This document shows positions 9,401 through 17,871 of a stretch of 64,000 bases of DNA, in pieces (position 1 is the first letter of the stretch; every line of letters begins with the position of its first letter). The stretch is from Paenochrobactrum pullorum (GTDB lineage: Bacteria > Pseudomonadota > Alphaproteobacteria > Rhizobiales > Rhizobiaceae): assembly GCF_041929845.1 (NCBI RefSeq), contig NZ_JBHEEH010000008.1, positions 70,167 through 134,166 on the forward strand, given 5' to 3'. The notes under the pieces were generated by a model. That model had not been told where the DNA came from. It worked only from the letters and a program-made list of their open reading frames with translations, and ran no database searches. Made by a program: the position numbers and the translations under genes.

Positions 9401-10268
9401 CACCCAGAAGGCGCTGGTTGGCGGCCATAAGGTTTACCTGCGCACCGGTGAATTTGGTGATGGTCGTTTGGGTGAAATCTTTATAGATATGCATAAAGAA
9501 GGTGCAGCCTTCCGTGCAATGATGAATAATTTTGCCATCGCAGTTTCGCTCGGCCTGCAATATGGCGTACCGCTTGAAGAATATGTGGAAGCTTTCACTT
9601 TCACCAAATTCGAGCCTGCCGGTATTGTTCAGGGCAATGATGCGATTAAAAACGCAACATCCATTCTCGATTACCTGTTCCGTGAACTGGCGGTTTCCTA
9701 TCTCGGACGCCATGATCTGGCGCATGTTGATACATCAGATTTTGGCAATACCGCTTTGGGCAAAGGCATCAAAGAAGGTAAAACCAATCTGCTGGCCACC
9801 GGCTGGACACGCGGTTACAAGCCCACACTGGTGAGCGGTGACAGCAATCCATCGGGTGCCAAAGGTTCGGCTGGCACACAGACAACCCAGACTTCAAATG
9901 TAACAACGCTGAAAACCACCACGACAACCGCCTCTGCAACGTCGCGCACGACAACAGTAGGTCTGGTCAGTGATGGTGCTACAGCTTTCAAGCGTGACTA
10001 TGAAGAACACGCAATTCCGGCCGTTGAAACTACACCGGAACAGCCGTCAGCAACAGAACTGTTCTCCGATAAAGCAGCGGCTGATGCTGCGGCTGCAAAA
10101 GCTGAAAGTGTAAGCTCGGCCAAGAAACTGGAAGCTGACCGCCGGATGAAATCCATGATGCAGGGCTATACCGGTGACAGCTGTACCGAGTGCCAGAATT
10201 TCACCATGGTTCGCAACGGCACCTGCCTGAAATGCGACACTTGCGGCGCGACGAGCGGTTGCAGCTAA
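6468..10268 (+). CDS. nrdJ: Vitamin B12-dependent ribonucleoside-diphosphate reductase (class II)
   Basis: Reduces ribonucleotides to deoxyribonucleotides using adenosylcobalamin. The start is placed at ATG 6468 (MKIERRFTKEG), giving 1266 residues; an in-frame ATG at 6387 would put the NrdR box inside the gene and adds residues unlike the family. Visible are an N-terminal YFRKAGVPAKLKKVEE block, the active-site NPCSEY with the redox and radical-region residues, APTGTIG typical of the reductase barrel, and a C-terminal cysteine cluster (CTECQNF, CLKCDTC, ATSGCS) that re-reduces the active site. A low-complexity Thr/Ala-rich linker (about residues 1140-1185) precedes that tail. Transcription ends at a strong shared terminator. 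Confidence 0.96.
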   Translation: MKIERRFTKEGQSAYAEIVFRTATSEIKNPDGSVVFRLENINVPAQFSQVAADILAQKYFRKAGVPAKLKKVEENSVPSWLWRSVADETALAQLPESERYGSEMDACQVFDRLAGTWTYWGWKGGYFNSEEDALAFRDELAYMLATQRVAPNSPQWFNTGLHWAYGIDGPGQGHYYVDWKTGKLTKSKSAYEHPQPHACFIQSVADDLVNEGGIMDLWVREARLFKYGSGTGSNFSHLRGAGESLSGGGRSSGLMSFLKIGDRAAGAIKSGGTTRRAAKMVVVDVDHPDIEEYIDWKVKEEQKVAALVTGSKIVKQHLSAIMKACINCEADNNDCFDPAKNPALKREIKLAKKNHVPENYIGRVIQFARQGYTDIQFKTYDTDWDSEAYLTVSGQNSNNSVSLQDGFLQAVENDGDWNLTARKDGSTIKTLKARELWDKIGYAAWASADPGLHYNTTMNDWHTCPAEGPIRASNPCSEYMFLDDTACNLASINLLTYRNADGTFDINAYEHTARLWTIVLEISVMMAQFPSKEIATRSYEYRTLGLGFANIGGLLMTSGIPYDSDEGRAICGALTAIMTGISYATSAEMAKELGAFPSYEPNAENMLRVIRNHRLAAHGETEGYEGLSVNPVALIAQDCPEQALITHARAAWDKALELGEKHGYRNAQATVIAPTGTIGLVMDCDTTGIEPDFALVKFKKLAGGGYFKIINRAVPEALRTLGYAENQIAEIEAYAVGHGNLNQAPGVNPSALRAKGFTDEKIAALNAALASAFDIKFAFNKWTLGEDFCKDVLKLTDEQLNDFSFEILPAMGFSKSDIEAANVHICGAMTLEGAPFLKEEHYPVFDCANACGKIGKRYLSVESHIRMMAAAQPFISGAISKTINMPNEATVEDCKNAYMLSWKLALKANALYRDGSKLSQPLNASLIADEDDEDDALENLIEAPAAARAVQVTERIIEKVVEKVVHQRDKMPNRRQGYTQKALVGGHKVYLRTGEFGDGRLGEIFIDMHKEGAAFRAMMNNFAIAVSLGLQYGVPLEEYVEAFTFTKFEPAGIVQGNDAIKNATSILDYLFRELAVSYLGRHDLAHVDTSDFGNTALGKGIKEGKTNLLATGWTRGYKPTLVSGDSNPSGAKGSAGTQTTQTSNVTTLKTTTTTASATSRTTTVGLVSDGATAFKRDYEEHAIPAVETTPEQPSATELFSDKAAADAAAAKAESVSSAKKLEADRRMKSMMQGYTGDSCTECQNFTMVRNGTCLKCDTCGATSGCS

Positions 10269-10288
10269 TAGGTTTAGCTTAAAAACAC

Positions 10289-10322
10289 AAAAACCGGCTG
10301 ATGCAAATCAGCCGGTTTTTTA
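10289..10322. terminator. Terminator between nrdJ and ilvA
   Basis: AAAACCGGCTGAT / ATCAGCCGGTTTT stem with a 4-nt GCAA loop and T runs on both strands. It sits between the convergent nrdJ and ilvA genes and can serve both. Confidence 0.9.
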
Positions 10323-10388
10323 TTGCTCAATAAAAAGCGCACCGTGATTTTAAAACCACGATGCGTTTAAACTTAATGACTTCGTTCC

Positions 10389-11645
10389 TTAGATAATGAA
10401 ATCAGACAGAACCTGATTGTCGGTAATATCTTGATAAGCCCAACCAGAGGCATCGAATTTCTCAACCAGCCTGTCGAAATTTTCGGTATCTTTGGTTTCG
10501 ATACCAATCAACACCGAACCAAAGTTACGCGCAGATTTTTTCAAATATTCAAAACGCGCCACGTCATCATCAGGCCCAAGCAGATCCAAAAATGTACGCA
10601 AAGCGCCCGGACGTTGCGGAAAACGGAAGATGAAATATTTCTTCAACCCTTTGTAGCGCATAGCGCGTTCGCGCACATCCGGCAGGCGTTCAAAGTCAAA
10701 ATTACCGCCTGAAACGACAATGACGATCTTTTTGCCGCGAAGCTCTGCCTTATCAAAACCTTTCAGCGCATCAATGCCGAGCGCGCCTGCCGGCTCTAGC
10801 ACCACACCTTCCACATTGAGCATTTCAATCATGGTGGCGCATAACCGGTTTTCCGGCACAGTCATCACCTGATCAACGCTAAACTGCTGCAAATATTTGA
10901 AGTTTTCTGCACCCAGTTCTGCAACGGCCGCACCATCAACAAAATTATCAACCTTTTTAAGCTTGATGCGTTCACCCGCAATCAAGCTTGCTTTGAGGCT
11001 TGAGGCACCATCAGGCTCAACGAAATAAAATTCCGTCGGCCAACCAAGATCGCGCAAATAATGGGTCACACCGGCAGACAAACCACCGCCACCAACAGGC
11101 AGCAGCACCATATCCGGTCTGGTGCCTTCGGGCAGTTGTGCCGCAATTTCATAAGCCACACTTGCTTGTCCTTCGATGATGGCAGCATCATCAAATGGCG
11201 GCACCATCACGCCGTTATTTTCACGCGCATAGGCTTGCGAAGCTGCATAACATTCATCAAAAATGTCGCCAACCAATACGATATTGATAAATTCTCCACC
11301 AAAAGTGCGCGTTTTATCAATCTTCTGCTGTGGTGTCGTCACCGGCATGAAAACCACGCCCTTGCGGCCAAAATGGCGGCAAACAAAAGCAAAACCCTGT
11401 GCATGATTGCCAGCAGAGGCACATACAAAAACCGCGCTTTCATCCACCTTATTGAGAGCAGCACTAATGAAATTAAATGCGCCGCGAATCTTGTAAGAAC
11501 GAACCGGTGTTAAATCTTCACGCTTGAGCCAAATTTCCGCGCCATATTTTTTCGACAAGAAATCATTTAGCTGTAACGGGGTTTCCGGAAACAATGCACG
11601 CATCGCTTCCACTGCTTGGGAGACAGATTGTGTGAAGGCAGACAT
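10389..11645 (-). CDS. ilvA: Threonine ammonia-lyase (threonine dehydratase)
   Basis: PLP enzyme converting threonine to 2-oxobutanoate, the first step toward isoleucine. The PLP lysine is in SYKIRGA near residue 51; a glycine-rich phosphate-binding loop PVGGGGLSAG is mid-protein. The C-terminal ~90 residues form one ACT-like regulatory domain (KYFIFRFPQRPGALRTFL), so this is the shorter 418-residue biosynthetic form rather than the two-ACT E. coli enzyme. ATG at 11645. A 167-bp gap with a palindromic repeat separates it from dnaE. Confidence 0.94.
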   Translation of the reverse strand: MSAFTQSVSQAVEAMRALFPETPLQLNDFLSKKYGAEIWLKREDLTPVRSYKIRGAFNFISAALNKVDESAVFVCASAGNHAQGFAFVCRHFGRKGVVFMPVTTPQQKIDKTRTFGGEFINIVLVGDIFDECYAASQAYARENNGVMVPPFDDAAIIEGQASVAYEIAAQLPEGTRPDMVLLPVGGGGLSAGVTHYLRDLGWPTEFYFVEPDGASSLKASLIAGERIKLKKVDNFVDGAAVAELGAENFKYLQQFSVDQVMTVPENRLCATMIEMLNVEGVVLEPAGALGIDALKGFDKAELRGKKIVIVVSGGNFDFERLPDVRERAMRYKGLKKYFIFRFPQRPGALRTFLDLLGPDDDVARFEYLKKSARNFGSVLIGIETKDTENFDRLVEKFDASGWAYQDITDNQVLSDFII

Positions 11646-11718
11646 TTAAAAAATCATTTTCTGTTTATGACAAGATGCCACAGTCATAGTACCTTCTGGT
11701 ACATTTTCCAATAATTAA

Positions 11719-11763
11719 AGCATGTTTCGCAAAACTTTGAATGCGTTTTGCGAAATATATGCA
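11719..11763. repeat. Palindromic intergenic repeat (Hyphomicrobiales type)
   Basis: A 10-bp perfect inverted repeat, TTCGCAAAAC / GTTTTGCGAA (11726-11735 and 11745-11754), flanked by GCATG / ATATGC. The layout 'GCATGTTTCGCAAAA...TTTTGCGAA' is like the small palindromic elements scattered in Hyphomicrobiales genomes; a second, longer member is at 27888. It lies between dnaE and ilvA. Confidence 0.5.
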
Positions 11764-11812
11764 AATTTGAATTGAGTTTCAAACTGTTACAAAGCGATAA
11801 ACCGACTTTCAA

Positions 11813-14800
11813 CTAGTGAATCAACTCAACATCTACTACGCCTTGAATTGACTTCATCGCACTGGCAACCTGCGGGCTCACCCGATAACGATGCGGCAAT
11901 TCGATTTCAATTTCACGCTGACCGTCTTCTTTGATGACAATGAAACTTACCTGCCCGTCCCCACGGGTGTTGAAATGTGGCTGAATATGTTTAAGCGCTT
12001 CGGCACTACGTAAATAGAGACGCAATGCTTTTTGCATCCGGCACGCTTCGTCTTCCAACGAAACCACTGTTTGAATGCGCAAGCCCACGCCTTCCGGCCG
12101 GTCTTCCGCGGCCACCGTAATCACCACAGATTTACCGGTTTCGAGCAAATCGCGATATTGTGCCAAACCTTCAGAAAACAGCACCGCCTCATATTGCCCG
12201 GAGGCATCCGACAAGGCCACAATACCCATCTTGTTGCCGGTGCGGGTTTTACGCTCCTGCTTGGTGGTAATGGTACCTGCAAGCCGTCCGGCATTGGCAC
12301 CCTTTTTGACAGCCGCCGAGAAATCAGCCCAGTTTTGGACGCGCATTCTGGCCAGCACTTCGTTATATTCATCAAGCGGATGCGCCGACAAATAAAAGCC
12401 TACCGCCTGAAACTCACGATGCAATTTTTCAGCCGGCAGCCAAGGGGCAGCAGAAGGCAATTGCAATTTTTCTTTTGGTGCGCCACTCAGTCCAAAAATA
12501 TCCGACTGGCCACTTAAAGCATTTTCTTGTGTGCGCTGTGCATAGCCGGTCACGCGATCCATACCGGCACTTAAAGCAGCGCGATCATGACCAAAACAAT
12601 CCAACGCTCCGGCATTGATCAAGCTTTCCCAAACGCGGCGATTGACCAGTTTCGGATCAATCCGCTCGCAGAAATCTTCCAAGTCTTCAAATGGTTTATC
12701 ACCGCGCACTTCGGCAATGTGATCAACCGCTGCCTCACCAACACCTTTAATTGCAGCGAGTGAATAAAAAATTTTATTTTCGCCCACTTCAAACGGACGA
12801 TATGATGTCTGCACCGATGGCAGCACCACCTCGATGCCAAGGCGCTTTGCTTCACGGCGGAAATCGTTGAGCTTGTCCGTATTGGACATATCATAAGTCA
12901 TCGAAGCAGCGAGAAACTCAACCGGATGATGCGCCTTCATATAGGCTGTTTGATACGACACAATCGCATAAGCAGCCGCGTGCGATTTGTTAAAACCATA
13001 ATCGGCAAATTTAGCAAGAAGATCAAAAATCGTATTGGCCTGCGCCTTGCCAACGCCGCCTTCCATCGCACCATCCACGAAACGGACGCGCTGCTTGTCC
13101 ATTTCCTCACGTATTTTCTTACCCATCGCACGGCGCAGCAAATCCGCTTCACCGAGCGAATAGCCCGACAGAACCTGCGCGATCTGCATCACCTGCTCCT
13201 GATAAACGATAACGCCCTGCGTTTCTTTTACCAGATAGTCAATTTTCGGATGGATAGAGGCGATTTCTTCTTCGCCATGTTTGCGCGCATTATAGGTCGG
13301 AATATTTTCCATGGGCCCCGGACGGTAAAGCGCCACAAGCGCAATCACATCCTCGATACGGTCAGGGCGCATACCAATCAGCGCCTTACGCATCCCCGCA
13401 CTTTCCACCTGAAATACGCCAACCGTTTCACCAAGCGAAAGCATGTCATAAGTCGGCTTGTCATCAAGCGGCAGGTGAGACAAATCAATCTCGATGCCTT
13501 TGCGCGCCACCAGTTTGACCGCTGTTTCCAAAACGGTCAGGGTTTTCAGCCCCAAGAAGTCGAACTTAACGAGACCGGCCTGCTCCACCCATTTCATGTT
13601 GAACTGGGTGACCGGCATATCGGAACGTGGATCGCGATACATCGGCACCAGCTCGGAAAGCGGGCGGTCACCAATCACAATACCGGCAGCGTGGGTGGAA
13701 GCGTGGCGATAAAGCCCTTCCAGTTTGAGCGACATATCAAGCAAACGGCCAACAACCGGTTCCTGCTCACGCTCTTCGTTGATTTTTGGCTCGGTTTCAA
13801 TCGCCTGCCCCAGCGAAACCGGATTGGCAGGATTGGACGGCACCAATTTACATAGGCGGTCAACCTGACCATATGGCATTTCCAGCACACGTCCAACGTC
13901 GCGCAACACCGCGCGCGCCTGAAGTGTTCCGAAAGTAATGATCTGCGCTACCTGCTCGCGGCCATATTTGCGTTGCACATAACGGATGACCTCTTCGCGC
14001 CGATCCTGACAAAAGTCGATATCAAAGTCCGGCATCGACACACGATCTGGATTAAGAAAGCGCTCAAAAAGCAAGGAAAAACGTAACGGATCAACGTCGG
14101 TAATGGTGAGCGCATAAGCTACCAAAGACCCCGCACCCGAACCACGACCCGGCCCCACCGGAATGCCTTGTGATTTTGCCCATTTGATAAAGTCGGCAAC
14201 AATCAGGAAGTAGCCCGGAAACTTCATCCGCTGGATGATGCCGATTTCATATTCCAAGCGCTCGTCATAGTCTTTTTCACTATAACCTTCAGCAAGACCT
14301 GCCGTTTTAAGACGGAATTTCAAGCCTTCGCGTGCTTGACGCGCGAGTTCATCGGCTTCTGCCTGCAAAGCTTGTTCGGGGTCATCAGACTCACCCGTAA
14401 AGCGCGGCAAAATCGGTGCACGCGTCTGCGTAAAATAGGAGCAGCGCTGCGCAATCTCGATGGTATTTTCAATCGCTTCCGGCAAATCAACAAAAAGTTT
14501 TGCCATTTCACCCTGCGATTTCAAATAATTATCCGCAGTCAACCGGCGGCGATCATCATTGGAAATGATCTGCCCTTCAGCAATAGCCAGCAAAGCATCA
14601 TGCGCTTCAAAATCTTCCGATTTTAAGAAAAAAGCTTCGTTTGTTGCCACGAGAGGCAATTCGTATTTATAAGCAAGCGCAACAGTTTTGGCTTCCAAAA
14701 CTTTGTCATAATTGGCAAATCTTTGTAGCTCGACATAAAGCCGGTTGCCGAAATGCTCTTTCAGGAAAGCCAAACGCTGCTCGGCTCTCTCTTCACGATC

Positions 14801-15307
14801 CGCACTGATCGATTTGCCGATTGGCCCCAATGGGCCGCCGGTGAGCAGGATAATGCCCTCAGATAGTTCTGCCAACCATTCCGAGCGGATATGTACCGGA
14901 TCGCCATCAGCGGTTTCCAGATATGACCGGCTGACAAGGCGCACCATATTGGCATAGCCTTCTTCAGTACTGGCATAAAGAACGACAGGCGCCAGATCCA
15001 ACACATCACGACGGTTCGCAGTACGGCTATTTTCAACATGATCGCCGAAGCAAATATCAAGCTGGCAACCGATAATCGGCTGCACACCATCTTTGGAGGC
15101 TTTTTGCGCAAATTCAAGCGCACCAAAGAGGTTATTTGTATCGGTTACCGCAATCGCCGGTGCATCATCGGCAATCGCATGTTTGATAATTTTTCCAATC
15201 TGCAATGCACCTTCAAGCAGCGAATAAGCAGAGTGGACACGTAAATGCACAAATTTTGGTGCCTGAGCATTGATTACAGCTGGCAGATCATGATGTGCAT
15301 CAGTCAT
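11813..15307 (-). CDS. dnaE: DNA polymerase III alpha subunit
   Basis: Replicative polymerase of the cytoplasmic holoenzyme. The 1164 residues match the usual DnaE1 length. The N-terminal PHP domain begins FVHLRVHSAYSLLEGA; the palm holds the catalytic PDFDIDFCQDRRE block (two aspartates) and GPGRGSGAGSLVAYAL upstream of it; the fingers region has GFNKSHAAAYA; an OB-fold precedes the C-terminus. ATG at 15307. About 250 bp upstream on the same strand is a LexA-controlled microprotein gene, so an SOS promoter could read into dnaE. Confidence 0.97.
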   Translation of the reverse strand: MTDAHHDLPAVINAQAPKFVHLRVHSAYSLLEGALQIGKIIKHAIADDAPAIAVTDTNNLFGALEFAQKASKDGVQPIIGCQLDICFGDHVENSRTANRRDVLDLAPVVLYASTEEGYANMVRLVSRSYLETADGDPVHIRSEWLAELSEGIILLTGGPLGPIGKSISADREERAEQRLAFLKEHFGNRLYVELQRFANYDKVLEAKTVALAYKYELPLVATNEAFFLKSEDFEAHDALLAIAEGQIISNDDRRRLTADNYLKSQGEMAKLFVDLPEAIENTIEIAQRCSYFTQTRAPILPRFTGESDDPEQALQAEADELARQAREGLKFRLKTAGLAEGYSEKDYDERLEYEIGIIQRMKFPGYFLIVADFIKWAKSQGIPVGPGRGSGAGSLVAYALTITDVDPLRFSLLFERFLNPDRVSMPDFDIDFCQDRREEVIRYVQRKYGREQVAQIITFGTLQARAVLRDVGRVLEMPYGQVDRLCKLVPSNPANPVSLGQAIETEPKINEEREQEPVVGRLLDMSLKLEGLYRHASTHAAGIVIGDRPLSELVPMYRDPRSDMPVTQFNMKWVEQAGLVKFDFLGLKTLTVLETAVKLVARKGIEIDLSHLPLDDKPTYDMLSLGETVGVFQVESAGMRKALIGMRPDRIEDVIALVALYRPGPMENIPTYNARKHGEEEIASIHPKIDYLVKETQGVIVYQEQVMQIAQVLSGYSLGEADLLRRAMGKKIREEMDKQRVRFVDGAMEGGVGKAQANTIFDLLAKFADYGFNKSHAAAYAIVSYQTAYMKAHHPVEFLAASMTYDMSNTDKLNDFRREAKRLGIEVVLPSVQTSYRPFEVGENKIFYSLAAIKGVGEAAVDHIAEVRGDKPFEDLEDFCERIDPKLVNRRVWESLINAGALDCFGHDRAALSAGMDRVTGYAQRTQENALSGQSDIFGLSGAPKEKLQLPSAAPWLPAEKLHREFQAVGFYLSAHPLDEYNEVLARMRVQNWADFSAAVKKGANAGRLAGTITTKQERKTRTGNKMGIVALSDASGQYEAVLFSEGLAQYRDLLETGKSVVITVAAEDRPEGVGLRIQTVVSLEDEACRMQKALRLYLRSAEALKHIQPHFNTRGDGQVSFIVIKEDGQREIEIELPHRYRVSPQVASAMKSIQGVVDVELIH

Positions 15308-15556
15308 ATATATATTCCCGGATCTTCATTGAAGCAGCAAAATATCACGCTTTGCAATTGCTTCATCAGTCATTTGACGCACCCTATCACGAGCACTTTT
15401 AAAAAGGCAGAGAAATCGCATCTTAATGACGACTCTGCCTCCAACCTGACAATGACTGTCGGGGAATAAATATTGAAAGTCCAGCCTCATCAATCATGAG
15501 AACGCTATCAGATTAAGCGATCCCATTTTATCAACAGACGGACAGTTTAGCCGAGA

Positions 15557-15643
15557 CTATATTGCGCTGATCCAAATTGCGAATGTCGCAATGAACAGAC
15601 TGACAGAAATAAAAGACATCACATCCTGAATAAGATCCGTCAT
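15557..15643 (-). CDS. 28-residue SOS-controlled membrane peptide, SidA-like candidate
   Basis: A short frame from ATG 15643 to TAG encodes 28 residues, starting MTDLIQDVMSF and ending in a single hydrophobic segment (about residues 9-28, with one Trp). GGAG lies 7 nt before the ATG, and a perfect LexA box overlaps the promoter 40 bp upstream. Size, single membrane segment and SOS control match SidA of Caulobacter, a 29-residue inner-membrane inhibitor of FtsW/FtsN. From memory sidA also lies next to dnaE there; that needs checking. The gene is too short for routine gene finders. Existence is well supported; SidA function is inference. Confidence 0.72.
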   Translation of the reverse strand: MTDLIQDVMSFISVSLFIATFAIWISAI

Positions 15644-15677
15644 CGGGAAACTCCATTGTTTGTTCTCTTATGTTTTT

Positions 15678-15706
15678 AATTTGTTCCATTATTGTTCCAA
15701 AGTCAA
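15678..15706 (-). promoter_or_regulatory. LexA box (15683-15697) within a promoter
   Basis: On the minus strand GAAC-AATAATG-GAAC is a perfect alphaproteobacterial LexA box (GAAC-N7-GAAC). It directly follows TTGACT (15701-15706), a good -35 hexamer, so LexA would cover the spacer and -10 (AAATTA-like). It points at the 28-residue gene at 15557-15643. Confidence 0.78.
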
Positions 15707-15813
15707 GCACTTTGTACCATGTATGTTCTACTCATAGTTTATGATTTATGAAATTTTCTCTGAAAGCATTATGGTGGGAAAAGAGCGTTTTATAGCTGCA
15801 AACCATGACAGGC

Positions 15814-15842
15814 ATAAAAAAAGAGGGCTTAAAAGCCCTCTT
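15814..15842 (-). terminator. Terminator of the proS-lolC-lolD operon
   Basis: AAGAGGGCTT / AAGCCCTCTT hairpin followed on the minus strand by seven T. It lies about 30 bp past the lolD stop. Confidence 0.9.
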
Positions 15843-15874
15843 CAGTTTGCCAAAAATATAAGTAAAATAATGGC

Positions 15875-16558
15875 TTAAACGTCGATGACTTTGCCATCCT
15901 GCAAGGTCACACGGCGATCCATCCGGCGTGCCAGTTCATGGTTATGTGTGGCAATCAATGCAGACAAACCTGACTGACGCACCAATGCTTCCAGCGCCTC
16001 AAACACATAAGATGATGTATGCGGATCAAGATTGCCGGTTGGCTCATCTGCCAGCAGAACAAGCGGCGCATTGGCAACGGCACGGGCAATCGCCACACGT
16101 TGCTGTTCACCACCCGACAATTCAGCCGGACGATGCGATGCACGTTTACCGACTTTCATATAATCCAGAAGCTGTTGCGCACGACTTTCTGCTGCTGCCT
16201 TTGGCAAACCACGGATCAATTGCGGCATCATCACATTTTCAAGTGCTGAAAATTCCGGCAGCAAATGATGGAATTGATAAACAAAGCCAATGTCATTACG
16301 GCGAATGGCCGTACGCTCACCCTCGCCCAATTCGCTGCAGGAGCGGCCATTGAGAAACACATCACCATGATCGGGACGTTCCAGCAAGCCTGCCGTGTGT
16401 AAAAGTGTGGATTTACCTGCACCCGATGGCGCAACGAGTGCCACCATCTCCCCGCGTTTCAGACTAAATTCAGCATCTTTCAAAATGACCAGTTCACGGT
16501 CAATTTCTTTATAGGCACGACTGACACCGGAAAGGCGTAAAATCGGTTCCGCAGCCAT
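15875..16558 (-). CDS. lolD: Lipoprotein-releasing ABC transporter ATP-binding protein
   Basis: ATPase of the LolCDE complex that extracts lipoproteins from the inner membrane and hands them to LolA. The 227 residues carry a complete ABC domain: Walker A GPSGAGKST-like (APSGAGKST) near residue 43, Q-loop FVYQFHHLLPEF, signature LSGGEQQRVAIARA, Walker B VLLADEPTGNLD, and the switch histidine in ATHNHELA. It overlaps the permease stop by one base (TAATG), so the two are translationally coupled. Confidence 0.94.
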   Translation of the reverse strand: MAAEPILRLSGVSRAYKEIDRELVILKDAEFSLKRGEMVALVAPSGAGKSTLLHTAGLLERPDHGDVFLNGRSCSELGEGERTAIRRNDIGFVYQFHHLLPEFSALENVMMPQLIRGLPKAAAESRAQQLLDYMKVGKRASHRPAELSGGEQQRVAIARAVANAPLVLLADEPTGNLDPHTSSYVFEALEALVRQSGLSALIATHNHELARRMDRRVTLQDGKVIDV

Positions 16559-17871
16559 TATTCGTACCTCAGAGCTTCAACAGGATCGAGCTTGGCAGCG
16601 CGCCATGCCGGAAAAATGGTTGCGATGAAAGACAATACCAGTGCCATGATAATGACCGTGAGCGTTTCGCCCAAATCCATCTTGGCCGGAAGCTGGCTCA
16701 AGAAGTAAAGCTCCGGGCTGAACAATGTGGTGCCGGAGATCCATGAGAAAAACTGGCGGATCGATTCCACATTCAATGTAACAACCACACCGAGAATCAC
16801 ACCAGCCAATGTGCCGGTAAAGCCGATAGCAGCGCCGGTCATCAGGAAAATGCGCATCACGGAACCGCGGGTAGCACCCATAGTGCGTAAAATTGCAATA
16901 TCGCGCCCTTTATCCTTCACCAGCATGATGAGGCCGGAAATAATATTCAAGGCTGCCACCAATACGATCAATGTCAGAATCATGAACATCACATTGCGTT
17001 CAACCTGAAGGGCTGAAAAGAAGGTCTGGTTGCGCTGTCGCCAATCGGTCAACAGCAGCTGCCTTGCTGCCACTTCTTCCACCGGCCCTTTTAATTCGTC
17101 AACTTTATCCGGATTATCGATAAAGATTTCCAAGGATTGTACACGACCTTCCTGATTGAAGAAAAGCTGTGCTTCATTCAAGGGCATCAAGACAATCGAG
17201 GCATCATATTCCGACATGCCGATTTCAAAAATCGCAGCTATATCATAAGATTTCACGCGCGGGTTCACACCAAAAGGTGTCACATCCCCGTCAGGCGATA
17301 TCACCTTGAGACTGTCGCCAATGGTCAGCCCCAGATTTTGCGCCATACGCGTACCGATAGCCACACTGCCACCGTCATCAAAGCCTTGCAAAGTACCCTG
17401 ACGGATATTTTCAGCAACCAGTTCCAGCTTATCAATATCTTCTTCACGAAGACCGCGCACCAAAGCACCGGTTCCGGCACCAATATTGCCCTGCACCAGT
17501 GCCTGCCCTTCCACTACAGGAATGGCAAAGGTAACCCCTTTGATATCATCCACACGCTTGATCAGATCAGCATAATCTTCCAGTGGCTGATCTATTGGCT
17601 GCATGATCAAATGACCATTGATACCGAGAATACGGGTCATCAATTCGCTTCGAAAACCATTCATGACCGCCATAACGATAATGAGGGTCGCCACCCCCAG
17701 CATGATGCCGGTGAAAGAAAAACCGGCAATCACCGAGATGAAAGTCTCGCGGCGGCGCGCTCGCAAATAGCGCCAAGCGATCATGCGTTCAAACACCGAA
17801 AACGGTTTCGAATCCAAACTGGATGCTTTTTTCTCGACGCGTTTGGCAGAAGCTGCCGCCGTTTTTGTCAT
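16558..17871 (-). CDS. lolC: Lipoprotein-releasing system permease LolC/LolE
   Basis: Inner-membrane permease partner of LolD. The 437-residue protein has one membrane segment after a short cytoplasmic start (FISVIAGFSFTGIMLGVATLIIVMAVMNGF, about residues 43-72), a large periplasmic domain, then three C-terminal segments, with the family ending FPAWRAAKLDPVEALRYE. Alphaproteobacteria commonly have one LolC/E homologue acting in place of two, so C versus E cannot be decided. It overlaps proS (TAATG) upstream and lolD downstream. Confidence 0.92.
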   Translation of the reverse strand: MTKTAAASAKRVEKKASSLDSKPFSVFERMIAWRYLRARRRETFISVIAGFSFTGIMLGVATLIIVMAVMNGFRSELMTRILGINGHLIMQPIDQPLEDYADLIKRVDDIKGVTFAIPVVEGQALVQGNIGAGTGALVRGLREEDIDKLELVAENIRQGTLQGFDDGGSVAIGTRMAQNLGLTIGDSLKVISPDGDVTPFGVNPRVKSYDIAAIFEIGMSEYDASIVLMPLNEAQLFFNQEGRVQSLEIFIDNPDKVDELKGPVEEVAARQLLLTDWRQRNQTFFSALQVERNVMFMILTLIVLVAALNIISGLIMLVKDKGRDIAILRTMGATRGSVMRIFLMTGAAIGFTGTLAGVILGVVVTLNVESIRQFFSWISGTTLFSPELYFLSQLPAKMDLGETLTVIIMALVLSFIATIFPAWRAAKLDPVEALRYE

